From contig CAJNDS010000473.1 of the NCBI GenBank assembly GCA_905221605.1, forward strand, positions 1 through 64,000: 64,000 nucleotides of DNA, given 5' to 3'. A program made the translations under genes and the position numbers. Under the pieces are notes generated by a model. It saw only the letters and a program-made list of their open reading frames with translations, was not told the DNA's origin and searched no databases. Below, piece by piece: positions 44,965-53,315 of this stretch (positions are counted from its first letter, which is position 1; the number at the start of each line of letters is the position of its first letter). The DNA is from Symbiodinium natans. Lineage: Eukaryota > Sar > Dinophyceae > Suessiales > Symbiodiniaceae.

Positions 44965-47900
44965 ATGTCAAGCCCCGCGGAGACGCAAGATGGCGCAGCG
45001 CCCGCCGCCATGCCTACGGCCGAAGAGACCGCGGATTCCTCCAACTTGGCAGCAATTCCTCCCCAAGATATGGTCACTCGTGAACCCGTTGCCCAAGGAA
45101 CCATGCATGAGATCAATGCCAACTTACATGTCTGTGTTATGAGTGATGGTACTTACGCTAGTTTTGCTGACGGACATAAGATGACTATTTCAGAAGCAGT
45201 CTACGAGACCCTCCTGCAGGGTGTAGCTAATAGACCCACCCGACCCCGACCACCTTCGGATATTTCGAACATTACGGGTTTGCGCTCAGCTTCGGCAGCG
45301 ATGACCAATGATGAGCCCATAGAGTGGGGCGATATGGACCCAAATTTAGTTAGAGAGCTCCAGCAGAACCCGGCTAAGATGAAGGTATTTCTGGCTACAC
45401 ATAAGTCCAAGCAACCTCGACTAGAGTACCAGAGAGGCGGCGCAGCTTTTGTGCCTCCGCCAGAACAGCCCTCCTCCTCCTCCATCGGCCCTACACCTCC
45501 CCTTGCAACGGAGACCCCAGCCTTCTCACAGCTGCAAGCAGACTCGATGACTTCATGGTTTGAGAAGTATCATCATGAGCAGATTAGCCCCTTACTAGCC
45601 CGAGTCACTTCACTAGAAACAGCGAACCTCCCAGAAAAGTTTACCCACGCAGAAAGACAGGCCCGATTGGACAGGCTAGCTTCACTTTCGGTACATGCGG
45701 ATACTTACAATAGAACCTGCATCGTCCATGGCATCCCTCCTTTCTCCAACTACAGGACAATCCAGGACAATCTCTACTACCTTTTAGGCAGTACAGGCCT
45801 TTCTCTAGATGACTTGCAGTCCATGACCAACCATTTGTTGACGACAACCTCTGCTTTCTTGAAGCTGACTTTCGTTAGGGAGTCCCAGGCTAGACAGTTC
45901 TTCCAATCCTTTAGACAAAAGAAGCGATACTTCAGACAAAGAGACACAGGTGATGATGTACATGTTCGAGTAGAAAGGGATCTTGCCCCGACGGAACGTA
46001 TTGAAAGACAACCCCTCTTGGCGGTAGTGGATTGCCTCACCAAAATCGCCCCCCCAGGCGACCCTTCTCCACTGTACACGGAGTACCTTCGCACGGACTT
46101 CAACTCCCTGCAGCTTTGGAATCCAGAAGATGATAGTTTGCTAGCTCAGATTTTGTATGCACAGGATTCGGCTGCGAACATTGTGTGCCATCTAGGGATT
46201 CTCCCTTCTCACAAGACACACATTTTGAATACCTTTGGAGGTGCCCTACAGTCTAGGATGCACGACACCCTTCGCTTCCTTCAAGCCTCTGCAAATGCTT
46301 CTAGGCACAGGTCTACTAATGTTCGCTTTCACTATTCCAATGCTCAGGATATTAGCAACATCTCCCCATCAGAAGCGCTGAAGTACTTCCCTTACGAAAT
46401 TAGACCCCTTGAACTCACACAAGATATGCAGGATACCCTCGCTCACTCCCCCCAGGTGCTCATGGAAGCCTGTGCCTCCTCTGGGGGCCTGCAAGCAATT
46501 ATTCAGCAGGCTATGCAGGATCGAGGAATTTCCCATTCGGACTTTGGAAAGGGCTCCAAACAAAAAGGCAATCGCCCTAGTCGGCCAGAACGACATGATG
46601 CTCAGGAAGAGACTCAGGAATTTGCTCCACGAAAGGGAAATAAAGGTAAGGGAAAGCGTCAGAATCAAGCCGGTTTTGCCCCACAGGACTCCTACACCAT
46701 TCGAAGAGGGGATTGGCAGCCCCAAAACTTTGACACCAACTATCAATGGCAGCCTCCACCAGCTAATAATGCCTCACAATGGGGTCCTCCTTCCTCACTA
46801 CCTTCTTGGGGTGCCCAGCCTGTACCGGCCCCGGTGGCTACCCGCCCAGGATGGGGGCAGAGACAACAATGGTCTGGTGGAGGAGGTAAAAACAACAGCC
46901 TCTTGGATGATAGCACCTTGAGCTCCAACCTGATCCAATGCGATGATTGTTCGGCACTACTCGGTACCAACTCCTCTTGCTTGGTCTGCACCAACTCTTC
47001 CCACTTGGAGATCTTACAACAATTTCAAAGATTTGAGGGGTTGGAAGCTTTTGATCAACCGATTGTTGAATGGTTTGCCTGCCCTTTTTTCGTCCCGAGA
47101 CCAGATGGTAGTCTCCCTTCTTGTAATACCTCTAACAACCAGCCTTGCTACTGTTGTATCACTTGGGATAGTTGGGCCACTAGGTTTTACTCAGGATCCC
47201 TCACAGCCCCGGAAGCCAATCCTATCATGCACTCACTCATGGCTGCATATGAACGAGCAGTTCTAGAACTGTTGGAGAACCCTGTTGAAATCTACCAACA
47301 GTACAAGACCTCCTACTCAGACATCTACAAACTTCGTTTTCCTGACTCTGTGGTGAGTTGGTGGTATATGATCCTCAATGATTCGGTGTCCCAAAACGAC
47401 CCCTTAGACCCGTTGCCAAAGCCTTGGAAGCACTCCTCCTTTGCGAACCAATCACCCTCCCTTCTCTCTCAACCCCCCGCTTTCCATCAGCTCTCATACC
47501 CTGTGAAGTCTTGTAATATACAGGACACCAGTAAGTTCCTTTCGATCATTCAGTTCTCCTGCGATGGATTTGCCGATGTACTCAGGGATTCTTTTGAGCT
47601 TCCGGATTTCACTGTGGTTTCTTGTTTTCAGTATTTCAAGCAGGATTTGATCACTCTTGATATTGTTCCCTGGCATTCCATGGTTCGAGAGTCATTTCGT
47701 TGGGCTTTTCAAGACCTTCAGATCGCCCCCTCCTTCTCGGTACAATCCGTAGAGGAAATAGTCTACGCTGTACTTTCAAACCGGCAGGATTACCTGCTGG
47801 ACCAGTTCTGCAAAACTTTCTGCTTTCTCCTTTCCAAGTATCCCGAACTTATGCCGGTTTTCCTAGGCCAACTCCCATACTCCAACGAGCCCCTCAAGAA

Positions 47901-48249
47901 GCTAGCTGCTGCAGGTTCGAGTTACTTTGACACAGTTTACCACAACCTTGCTGCCCTATATAACCTGCATACCACCGCTTCCCAAACTATTCTGGCCCCA
48001 AATACGCAATTCTGTGAGATTTATGACCTCATTGTGAAGACTGCCCCCACACAAAGCCCTCTACATGTACAGGCCTCCTCAGCACTAGCAAGGCACTGGA
48101 ATAATAAGGGCAATAGCCTAGAGTCTTTGGCCCTCCTCCTAGCAGAACGCGGCGAACACGCATTCATTATTACCCAGGCATGGTTGATACTGCAACTGGC
48201 ATATAAGGATCACACTTACCCATGGATAGCCCAGTATCTCGTCCCCTGA
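44965..48249 (+). CDS. LINE ORF1 RNA-binding-type protein (only intact copy)
   Basis: The protein has 1,094 aa from ATG 44965. The N-terminus is acidic and proline-rich. A short heptad-like helix (around LLARVTSLETANLPEKF) precedes an RRM-like region at about residues 245-345. That region starts TCIVHGIPPF and ends near VERDLAPTERIER, resembling the layout of L1-type ORF1 proteins. Residues 515-640 are basic and Gly/Gln/Trp/Pro-rich, as in RNA-binding tails. A C4 zinc-binding motif CX2C-X9-CX2C covers residues 659-675. The remaining ~420 residues are a folded-looking domain I do not recognise. Expected role: coat or chaperone for LINE RNA in the ribonucleoprotein. Here the codon that is TAA in units 1 and 2 is TAC. 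RRM assignment is by pattern only. Confidence 0.8.
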   Translation: MSSPAETQDGAAPAAMPTAEETADSSNLAAIPPQDMVTREPVAQGTMHEINANLHVCVMSDGTYASFADGHKMTISEAVYETLLQGVANRPTRPRPPSDISNITGLRSASAAMTNDEPIEWGDMDPNLVRELQQNPAKMKVFLATHKSKQPRLEYQRGGAAFVPPPEQPSSSSIGPTPPLATETPAFSQLQADSMTSWFEKYHHEQISPLLARVTSLETANLPEKFTHAERQARLDRLASLSVHADTYNRTCIVHGIPPFSNYRTIQDNLYYLLGSTGLSLDDLQSMTNHLLTTTSAFLKLTFVRESQARQFFQSFRQKKRYFRQRDTGDDVHVRVERDLAPTERIERQPLLAVVDCLTKIAPPGDPSPLYTEYLRTDFNSLQLWNPEDDSLLAQILYAQDSAANIVCHLGILPSHKTHILNTFGGALQSRMHDTLRFLQASANASRHRSTNVRFHYSNAQDISNISPSEALKYFPYEIRPLELTQDMQDTLAHSPQVLMEACASSGGLQAIIQQAMQDRGISHSDFGKGSKQKGNRPSRPERHDAQEETQEFAPRKGNKGKGKRQNQAGFAPQDSYTIRRGDWQPQNFDTNYQWQPPPANNASQWGPPSSLPSWGAQPVPAPVATRPGWGQRQQWSGGGGKNNSLLDDSTLSSNLIQCDDCSALLGTNSSCLVCTNSSHLEILQQFQRFEGLEAFDQPIVEWFACPFFVPRPDGSLPSCNTSNNQPCYCCITWDSWATRFYSGSLTAPEANPIMHSLMAAYERAVLELLENPVEIYQQYKTSYSDIYKLRFPDSVVSWWYMILNDSVSQNDPLDPLPKPWKHSSFANQSPSLLSQPPAFHQLSYPVKSCNIQDTSKFLSIIQFSCDGFADVLRDSFELPDFTVVSCFQYFKQDLITLDIVPWHSMVRESFRWAFQDLQIAPSFSVQSVEEIVYAVLSNRQDYLLDQFCKTFCFLLSKYPELMPVFLGQLPYSNEPLKKLAAAGSSYFDTVYHNLAALYNLHTTASQTILAPNTQFCEIYDLIVKTAPTQSPLHVQASSALARHWNNKGNSLESLALLLAERGEHAFIITQAWLILQLAYKDHTYPWIAQYLVP

Positions 48250-48489
48250 CTCCCGCCGAGGAAGCTTCTGAACGACCACCACATAGCTGCTGCTCCCCAT
48301 CCGAAGAGACATGGCTCTCCCTCCTTTTTCGAAGAGCCTCCCGCGCAATCCATCACTTATGCTACCCACACTTACGTTACGACCCACTTACGTTACGGTG
48401 CCTTGGTCAGCATTAAAAGTCGGCACAGCGAACGCCCGCCTTACGCCGCCCCAGCCATCAGCCCGGCAGCACCGGCGCCGGCGCTGCGG

Positions 48490-48512
48490 ATGAGAGATGC
48501 CCATACAACAAG
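48490..48512 (+). pseudogene. 5' remnant of LINE ORF2 (copy 3)
   Basis: This is the ORF2 start codon and about seven codons (MRDAHTT then AG). The DIRS-like element begins at 48513. The frame runs into the element's A1 repeat and soon stops. Confidence 0.85.
48510..48512. other. Left insertion junction of DIRS-like element (AAG core)
   Basis: The host LINE in units 1 and 2 reads ACAACAAGGCAGCC. Here it reads ACAACAAG and then the element start ACAACTGTC. The same AAG stands at the B1/A2 junction (53077-53079) and the right junction (53671-53673), which fits a 3-nt crossover core. Confidence 0.8.
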
Positions 48513-48725
48513 ACAACTGTCAATCGAGATTGATAGGTCTTTATTTGTGTTTTCATGATTGTGTGTTTTCTAAGGTTGAAAACGCACTCTTTTCCAAAGA
48601 GCTCTCTTGAAAGTGCTAGTCGCTTGCAGGCTACGAGCAGCATGCGGGAAATGATTCCCGTGAAGCCATTTTGGCTGGGAGGGTGGAGGGAAACCCCTGT
48701 TCTCATGTCGTGGCGGTAGCCCGCG
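48513..48725. repeat. A1 split direct repeat
   Basis: 213 bp, apparently identical to A2 (53080-53292). It starts ACAACTGTCAATCGAGATTG, which contains the inverted pair CAATC-GA-GATTG, and ends GGTAGCCCGCG. Two adjacent small hairpins lie near its end: CGGGAA-ATGA-TTCCCG (48645-48660) and AGCCA-TTT-TGGCT (48664-48676). The second equals the core of the dinoflagellate spliced leader. Confidence 0.93.
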
Positions 48726-48780
48726 AGGTGTTGAGCTTCGTGGGGAGGCTGAATGTTCGTATCAGTCATACGATGTGGTC

Positions 48781-49587
48781 ATGAAAATGGTGCAAGAGAA
48801 TGTTGTGGTGTACTTAGGGCCAAACAAATTCCCTTCCAGACAGTCCGAGCTGAAACTTGAGAAGCCGAAGAAAGAACTGGACATCGTGAACTCGAAGCTT
48901 ACTGTCAAAGACCAAGCCGTTGATCTTGAGTGTACCCTGAGCACGCCCCTTCATTTGCACCATGCACTGCATCGCCGAGCTCTTGCCATGGACCTGGTTG
49001 GTGTGTGCACGTACTCAGTCATGATGCGTTACAATGAGTTCCTCATGTCACATTTGAGTGTAGATCCGCCTCCCGGCTATGCTAGGCCCACTATCCATCA
49101 AATACTTGAAGCAGACAGAGCTGCGTGGTTGAAAGTCGCTGAGAAACTTCCCAGAGGAGTCAAGCGCACCGCAGGCGGCAACCTGCCGATGGATACTGAG
49201 TGGCCGCTAGTGCAGACGGATCCCCGAGTTTGCTTCCATCTCCTTCCCTTACCTGCCTCCAGTGCTTCTGCTGCACAGGGGACGAAGCGCACCAATGACG
49301 ATGGTGACGCTTCCCCTCCGCCTCCAGGCAAGTTTCAGAAATGGCAACGGGGCGGGGGGAAAGGTGGAGGCAAGAAGGGTGGGAAGACCAAGACGCCTAG
49401 AAGCCTTCCCATTGAGCTGAAGGGCAAGTGGTCAACCACAAAGCGGGGAGTTCCTTTGTGTTGGGACTTCAACACGGGTGGGTGTTCCCTTGCTCCAGCG
49501 GGTGGCCGGTGTCCACGTGGAATGCATCTGTGTGCCGAGCCCAACTGTCAAAAGCCACATCCTCTGCCCGAGCACCCCTCAAAGTGA
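48781..49587 (+). CDS. DIRS-like element gag-type protein with CCCH zinc finger
   Basis: The protein has 268 aa from ATG 48781 (a GTG lies two codons upstream in frame). Residues 60-125 hold a helical segment (HRRALAMDLVGVCTYSVMMR, then PPPGYARPTIHQI and ADRAAW) similar in style to gag-like proteins I associate with dinoflagellate retroelements. A Gly/Lys-rich basic stretch at about 190-215 precedes a C3H zinc finger at about 230-255: CWDFNTGGC, CPRGMHLC, then CQKPH. Expected role is RNA binding or packaging. The frame ends at a single TGA (49585-49587), and the next ORF continues in the same frame, so a readthrough gag-pol fusion is possible. Confidence 0.7.
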   Translation: MKMVQENVVVYLGPNKFPSRQSELKLEKPKKELDIVNSKLTVKDQAVDLECTLSTPLHLHHALHRRALAMDLVGVCTYSVMMRYNEFLMSHLSVDPPPGYARPTIHQILEADRAAWLKVAEKLPRGVKRTAGGNLPMDTEWPLVQTDPRVCFHLLPLPASSASAAQGTKRTNDDGDASPPPPGKFQKWQRGGGKGGGKKGGKTKTPRSLPIELKGKWSTTKRGVPLCWDFNTGGCSLAPAGGRCPRGMHLCAEPNCQKPHPLPEHPSK

Positions 49588-51351
49588 ACCTTCACCGCTG
49601 CGAGGATCCCCTTATCTCAGGACTTGCGTGTTTTCCTGAAGCGAGCGAGGGCTCGCGTCGCAGGTGCCGAGTTCGGGGATCTCTTCGGCGTTGAAGTCTT
49701 TGCAGGATCCGGGCGGTTGACTTGTGAACTTAGGAGAGTGGGCCTTGGTGACAGCGTTGGGATCGACCATATTGTGACTAAATGCTTGACTGCGCCCATT
49801 CTAAAGCTTGACTTGTTAGACCCCGATGCCCAAAAGTTGCTCGCGCAGTTTTTGGACAATCCCAATTGTGTATATGTGCATCTTGCACCCCCCTACGGGA
49901 CAGCGAGCCGCGCTCGATCGATACCGCAGGCGGGTCAAGCGCCAAAACCAGCAAGATCGGACCGCCATCCCGACGGTTTACCAAATCTGCCCCCAAGCTT
50001 GGCCGGCCGTGTTCAGTCGGCTAACAAACTCTACGAGCTGTCTAGCTACCTCTTCCGGGAGTGTTGGGATCGAGGGATCCTGGTCTCTTGTGAGAATCCT
50101 GCACGATCTTTCATGTGGGCCACGTCGGCTTGGCGTTCCTCCATGTCGGACATAGAGCCAATCCATACCACTTTCCATCATTGCATGTGGGGTGGGACTC
50201 GACCAAAACTCACTCGCCTGGTCCACACAGTACCTGCTCTCTCGCAGCTGGCCGTGACTTGCTGCGGCGAGAGCGACGTTCATGTGCATGAGCCCTGGGG
50301 GCGAACTCCCGAGGGTTGGTCGACTAGCCAAGAAACAGCCTATCCTGTTGAGCTGTGTCGTGCGTGGGCCCACACGCTCCGTGAGCAATTGCTTTCCTTG
50401 GGCGCAAAGCCTCCTGCTGAAGACTTGGCCGCTAGCTGTGCGCCGCTGCACCGTGCGGCCCAGGTTGCCGTGGGCCGCCAGCCATCCAAGCGTCGTGCGC
50501 CGCCTTTGGTCAAAGAGTTTCGTGTCATCGTCTCCATCGACACGGTTGAGCCCTTCTTGCATGAAGCCTCAAAGAAGCTAGAGAATCCAGTTTTGCTCCC
50601 ACCAGGTGCCTGTGTGCAGCCACCTTGTAATGAGTTGCCTGCAGGTTCCCGCATTCTTCGTCGACAGTTGCTAGGGGGTAGGAGGTCGTCAGAGCATGCT
50701 GAGAACTTGAGTGAGCCCGAAAATTCCAATGACTTCGAGATTCATGAAGATGAGTCGCCGCCAGACGGTTTAACCCTTAATAATCCTTGCGCTTCCTCAC
50801 CGGCCGGGCCCGAGGTTGCACCAATGCATAGGGTTGTAATAGGGATTCCCTGGACCCCCGAAGAGTTCGTGCAGAGGGCCGCGGGTGTGGCCCACCCACG
50901 ACTGCTCCGCTCCGGTCTGCCGCCGGAGCTCGAGGCCTCCATAGACAAACTCGTGAGCGAAGACCCGGCAGACATAGGCAGGGCTAGGTGTGAGCAGATG
51001 CGCAAGTGGGTTGCCCGAGCTCGAGAGCTTGTTCCACGTGAGCGCGAACTTCATTCCAAGATGCCAAGCCATTGTGCCAAGGTGTTGGAGCCGAAGAGGC
51101 TGCTCTTGTTCAAGGAATTGTTGGAGGCATGCTGTCACAAGGATGAGTCGTTGGTGGCTGATTTGGCTGAGGGACTACCGAGAGCCTTCGACGTTCTGCG
51201 CATGTCACCCGTCAGGGCATCCTTCACTCCAACAAGAGCTCGGGTGATGCTGAGTTGGATCGTGCCACCATGGAGGCCACAAAGAAGGAGCTCGAAAAGG
51301 GCTGGCTGTATGGGCCGGTCGATGTGGCCGCGCTTCCGCCCGAAGCGATAA
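49588..51351 (+). CDS. DIRS-like element pol part 1: methyltransferase-like domain
   Basis: The frame is open for 587 codons after the gag stop, in the same frame. There is no ATG before the conserved domain, so expression probably needs TGA readthrough, unless the TGA is a mutation. Shortly after the start comes an S-adenosylmethionine-fold signature, EVFAGSGRLT, then GIDH and HLAPPYGTASRAR, followed by HPDGLP and CENPARSFMW. The PP[C]GTASRAR motif resembles motif IV of C5 DNA methyltransferases, but the Cys position is Tyr (TAC, 49894-49896), so cytosine methylation is unlikely. The middle is a variable linker. The C-terminal part (around LLLFKELLEACCHKDES and LVADLAEG) looks like the lead-in to the RT domain, which continues in another frame. 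Confidence 0.6.
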   Translation, partial: TFTAARIPLSQDLRVFLKRARARVAGAEFGDLFGVEVFAGSGRLTCELRRVGLGDSVGIDHIVTKCLTAPILKLDLLDPDAQKLLAQFLDNPNCVYVHLAPPYGTASRARSIPQAGQAPKPARSDRHPDGLPNLPPSLAGRVQSANKLYELSSYLFRECWDRGILVSCENPARSFMWATSAWRSSMSDIEPIHTTFHHCMWGGTRPKLTRLVHTVPALSQLAVTCCGESDVHVHEPWGRTPEGWSTSQETAYPVELCRAWAHTLREQLLSLGAKPPAEDLAASCAPLHRAAQVAVGRQPSKRRAPPLVKEFRVIVSIDTVEPFLHEASKKLENPVLLPPGACVQPPCNELPAGSRILRRQLLGGRRSSEHAENLSEPENSNDFEIHEDESPPDGLTLNNPCASSPAGPEVAPMHRVVIGIPWTPEEFVQRAAGVAHPRLLRSGLPPELEASIDKLVSEDPADIGRARCEQMRKWVARARELVPRERELHSKMPSHCAKVLEPKRLLLFKELLEACCHKDESLVADLAEGLPRAFDVLRMSPVRASFTPTRARVMLSWIVPPWRPQRRSSKRAGCMGRSMWPRFRPKR

Positions 51352-52724
51352 TCACTAGGAGGTTTGGGGTCAGACAGGGCGGAAAAACCCGTCCAATAGA
51401 TAATTACCTGGAGTCGGGCGTAAACGCCACCGCCAGTGCCGAGGACACCGTCACTGTGCATACGGCTGACTGTATAGCAGCCGGAGTAGCTCATCGTATG
51501 AGGGCTGCTCGAGACCGCAAGAAGAGCCTACGACTTGTTGCACGGTCTTGGGACTTGTCCAAAGCGTATAAAAACCTACCATTGCACTCCGAGTCCCTTA
51601 ATGATGCTTTCTTATGTGTCTTCAACCCTGACACCAAGAAGACTGAAGTCTATGGGCAGGTGGTCTTGCCTTTCGGGGCAAGAGCCTCGGTTCACGGATT
51701 TTGCAGGACATCCTTAGGCGTGTGGGTGATAGGTACTTCGTTGTTTACGCTCCACTGGAGCGTCTTCTTTGACGACTTCGTGGGCTTCGAGTCGCCCGAG
51801 CTTGCGAGGGTCCATGACCTTTGCGTTGCTACTTTGTTCAATCTCCTGGGGTGGGAGACTGCCAGTGACAAAGAGACATCCTTTGGATCCATAGCCCAGG
51901 TTTTGGGCTTAGAAATTAATCTCAATGATGTGAACCTTGGGAAGGTGTATTTTTGCAATACGGAAAACCGCAAAGCTGACATAGCCGATGCACTTGGACA
52001 GATTCTTGCAACAGGCCACTTGAGCAGAAAAGACGGTGAGCGACTGAGAGGTCGGCTGCAGTTCTGCGAGAACCAGATCGCAGGAAAGCAGGCTGGCCTA
52101 GCCTTCCGGGAGCTATCCCGTCATGTTCTTCAAGGGGGTGGCGTGCTGCAGCCCCAGACCAAGGTTGCCCTAGACACTTTGAGGGTCCGCATTCTTGAGG
52201 CCCCTCCCAGATGTGTATCTGATCGTTCCGAGTTCACTTGGCATGTATATGTCGATGCTGCGAACGATGGTGGAACGTCTGGAGTTGGAGGGGTGTTGGT
52301 TTCGGGGTCAGGGGCCATCATTGGCCATTTTAGCGAGACTTTAGGGGAGGATCTTGTGAAGCTAATCGGGAGGGTCGATAGTGAAAATCCCATCTTCGAG
52401 TTGGAATGCTTTGCCATATACTGCGCGCTTCATGCTTGGAAGCCTCTCTTGAGGGAATGCGGTGTGGTGCTGTTCAGTGACAATGAGGGGACGCTGCACT
52501 GCATGATCAGCGGTCGTAGCAAAAATGATAACGGTGGGAGGTTAGTTGAAGGGGTACACAAGTTTTGCGACAGTCACTTCATCTCACCTTGGTTTGAACG
52601 CGTCAACACGGCCTCGAATGTGGCAGACGCCCCGTCCAGGGGGGTGTCCAACGAGAGCCTTGGGGCTCGTGCAAAAATTTCCTGTTTAGAACTCGCACAG
52701 CTGGCTTTGGAGGACTTGGGGTGA
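51171..52724 (+). CDS. DIRS-like element pol part 2: reverse transcriptase-RNase H
   Basis: The frame is open from 51171, -1 relative to the upstream frame, with a 181-nt overlap; the first ATG is at 51270. Numbering from 51255, RT motifs are RPIDNYLESGVN, D100 in SWDLSKAY, LPFGARASVHGF and D173/D174 in FFDDF (the YxDD equivalent). RNase H follows: D334 in YVDAANDGG, the Glu in FELECF, D409 in FSDNEG and D458 in NVADAPSRG, the last being a DIRS/Ngaro-type ending. All catalytic acids are present. The stop codon TGA (52722-52724) is the first three bases of B1. Expression probably needs a frameshift from the upstream frame, or the frame is broken by an indel near 51170-51250. Confidence 0.8.
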   Translation, partial: GTTESLRRSAHVTRQGILHSNKSSGDAELDRATMEATKKELEKGWLYGPVDVAALPPEAIITRRFGVRQGGKTRPIDNYLESGVNATASAEDTVTVHTADCIAAGVAHRMRAARDRKKSLRLVARSWDLSKAYKNLPLHSESLNDAFLCVFNPDTKKTEVYGQVVLPFGARASVHGFCRTSLGVWVIGTSLFTLHWSVFFDDFVGFESPELARVHDLCVATLFNLLGWETASDKETSFGSIAQVLGLEINLNDVNLGKVYFCNTENRKADIADALGQILATGHLSRKDGERLRGRLQFCENQIAGKQAGLAFRELSRHVLQGGGVLQPQTKVALDTLRVRILEAPPRCVSDRSEFTWHVYVDAANDGGTSGVGGVLVSGSGAIIGHFSETLGEDLVKLIGRVDSENPIFELECFAIYCALHAWKPLLRECGVVLFSDNEGTLHCMISGRSKNDNGGRLVEGVHKFCDSHFISPWFERVNTASNVADAPSRGVSNESLGARAKISCLELAQLALEDLG

Positions 52725-53079
52725 GTGTTCAGCTGTTCGAGTATGCTCGACAGTTCAGAGCAGATGCGGTGGCACTGCTGCTGTTCGTGCACATGCATTC
52801 TGCTGTGCACAAGTGTGTGGGCATCCCTCCAAACGAGGGTGCCTTGATCGACGTCACTTCCCCAAGACTTCTCTGCTGGAGATAAGGAAAAAGAAGGTGC
52901 GCGAGAATAATCACAGTATGCATGGACGCTTTACTTCATGCCTGCGTGACTCAAAATACATTCTGATGGAGTTTTTCTTATACGAGCAATGAGGAATCTC
53001 GCATCTCATACAATAGTGATGAGAGTTTTCCATACGAATAGTGGTGAGAGTTTTTGGGTGACATGAACGCACAAATAAG
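52722..53079. repeat. B1 split direct repeat
   Basis: 358 bp, apparently identical to B2 (53316-53673), from TGAGTGTTCAGCTGTTCGAG to CGCACAAATAAG. A plus-strand frame of about 50 codons (VQLFEYARQF ... LLCWR) is open inside it and may be the end of a lost ORF. No family recognised. Confidence 0.93.
53077..53079. other. B1/A2 junction (AAG core)
   Basis: ACAAATAAG is followed by ACAACTGTC. This is the sequence a circular B-A joined intermediate would carry. Confidence 0.75.
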
Positions 53080-53292
53080 ACAACTGTCAATCGAGATTGA
53101 TAGGTCTTTATTTGTGTTTTCATGATTGTGTGTTTTCTAAGGTTGAAAACGCACTCTTTTCCAAAGAGCTCTCTTGAAAGTGCTAGTCGCTTGCAGGCTA
53201 CGAGCAGCATGCGGGAAATGATTCCCGTGAAGCCATTTTGGCTGGGAGGGTGGAGGGAAACCCCTGTTCTCATGTCGTGGCGGTAGCCCGCG
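53080..53292. repeat. A2 split direct repeat
   Basis: Second copy of the 213-bp A repeat. The AGCCATTTTGGCT hairpin lies at 53231-53243. It is followed by the 23-bp linker 53293-53315, which is not repeated elsewhere in the element. Confidence 0.93.
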
Positions 53293-53315
53293 TGTTTTGT
53301 CCCACCCGCCCTCCC

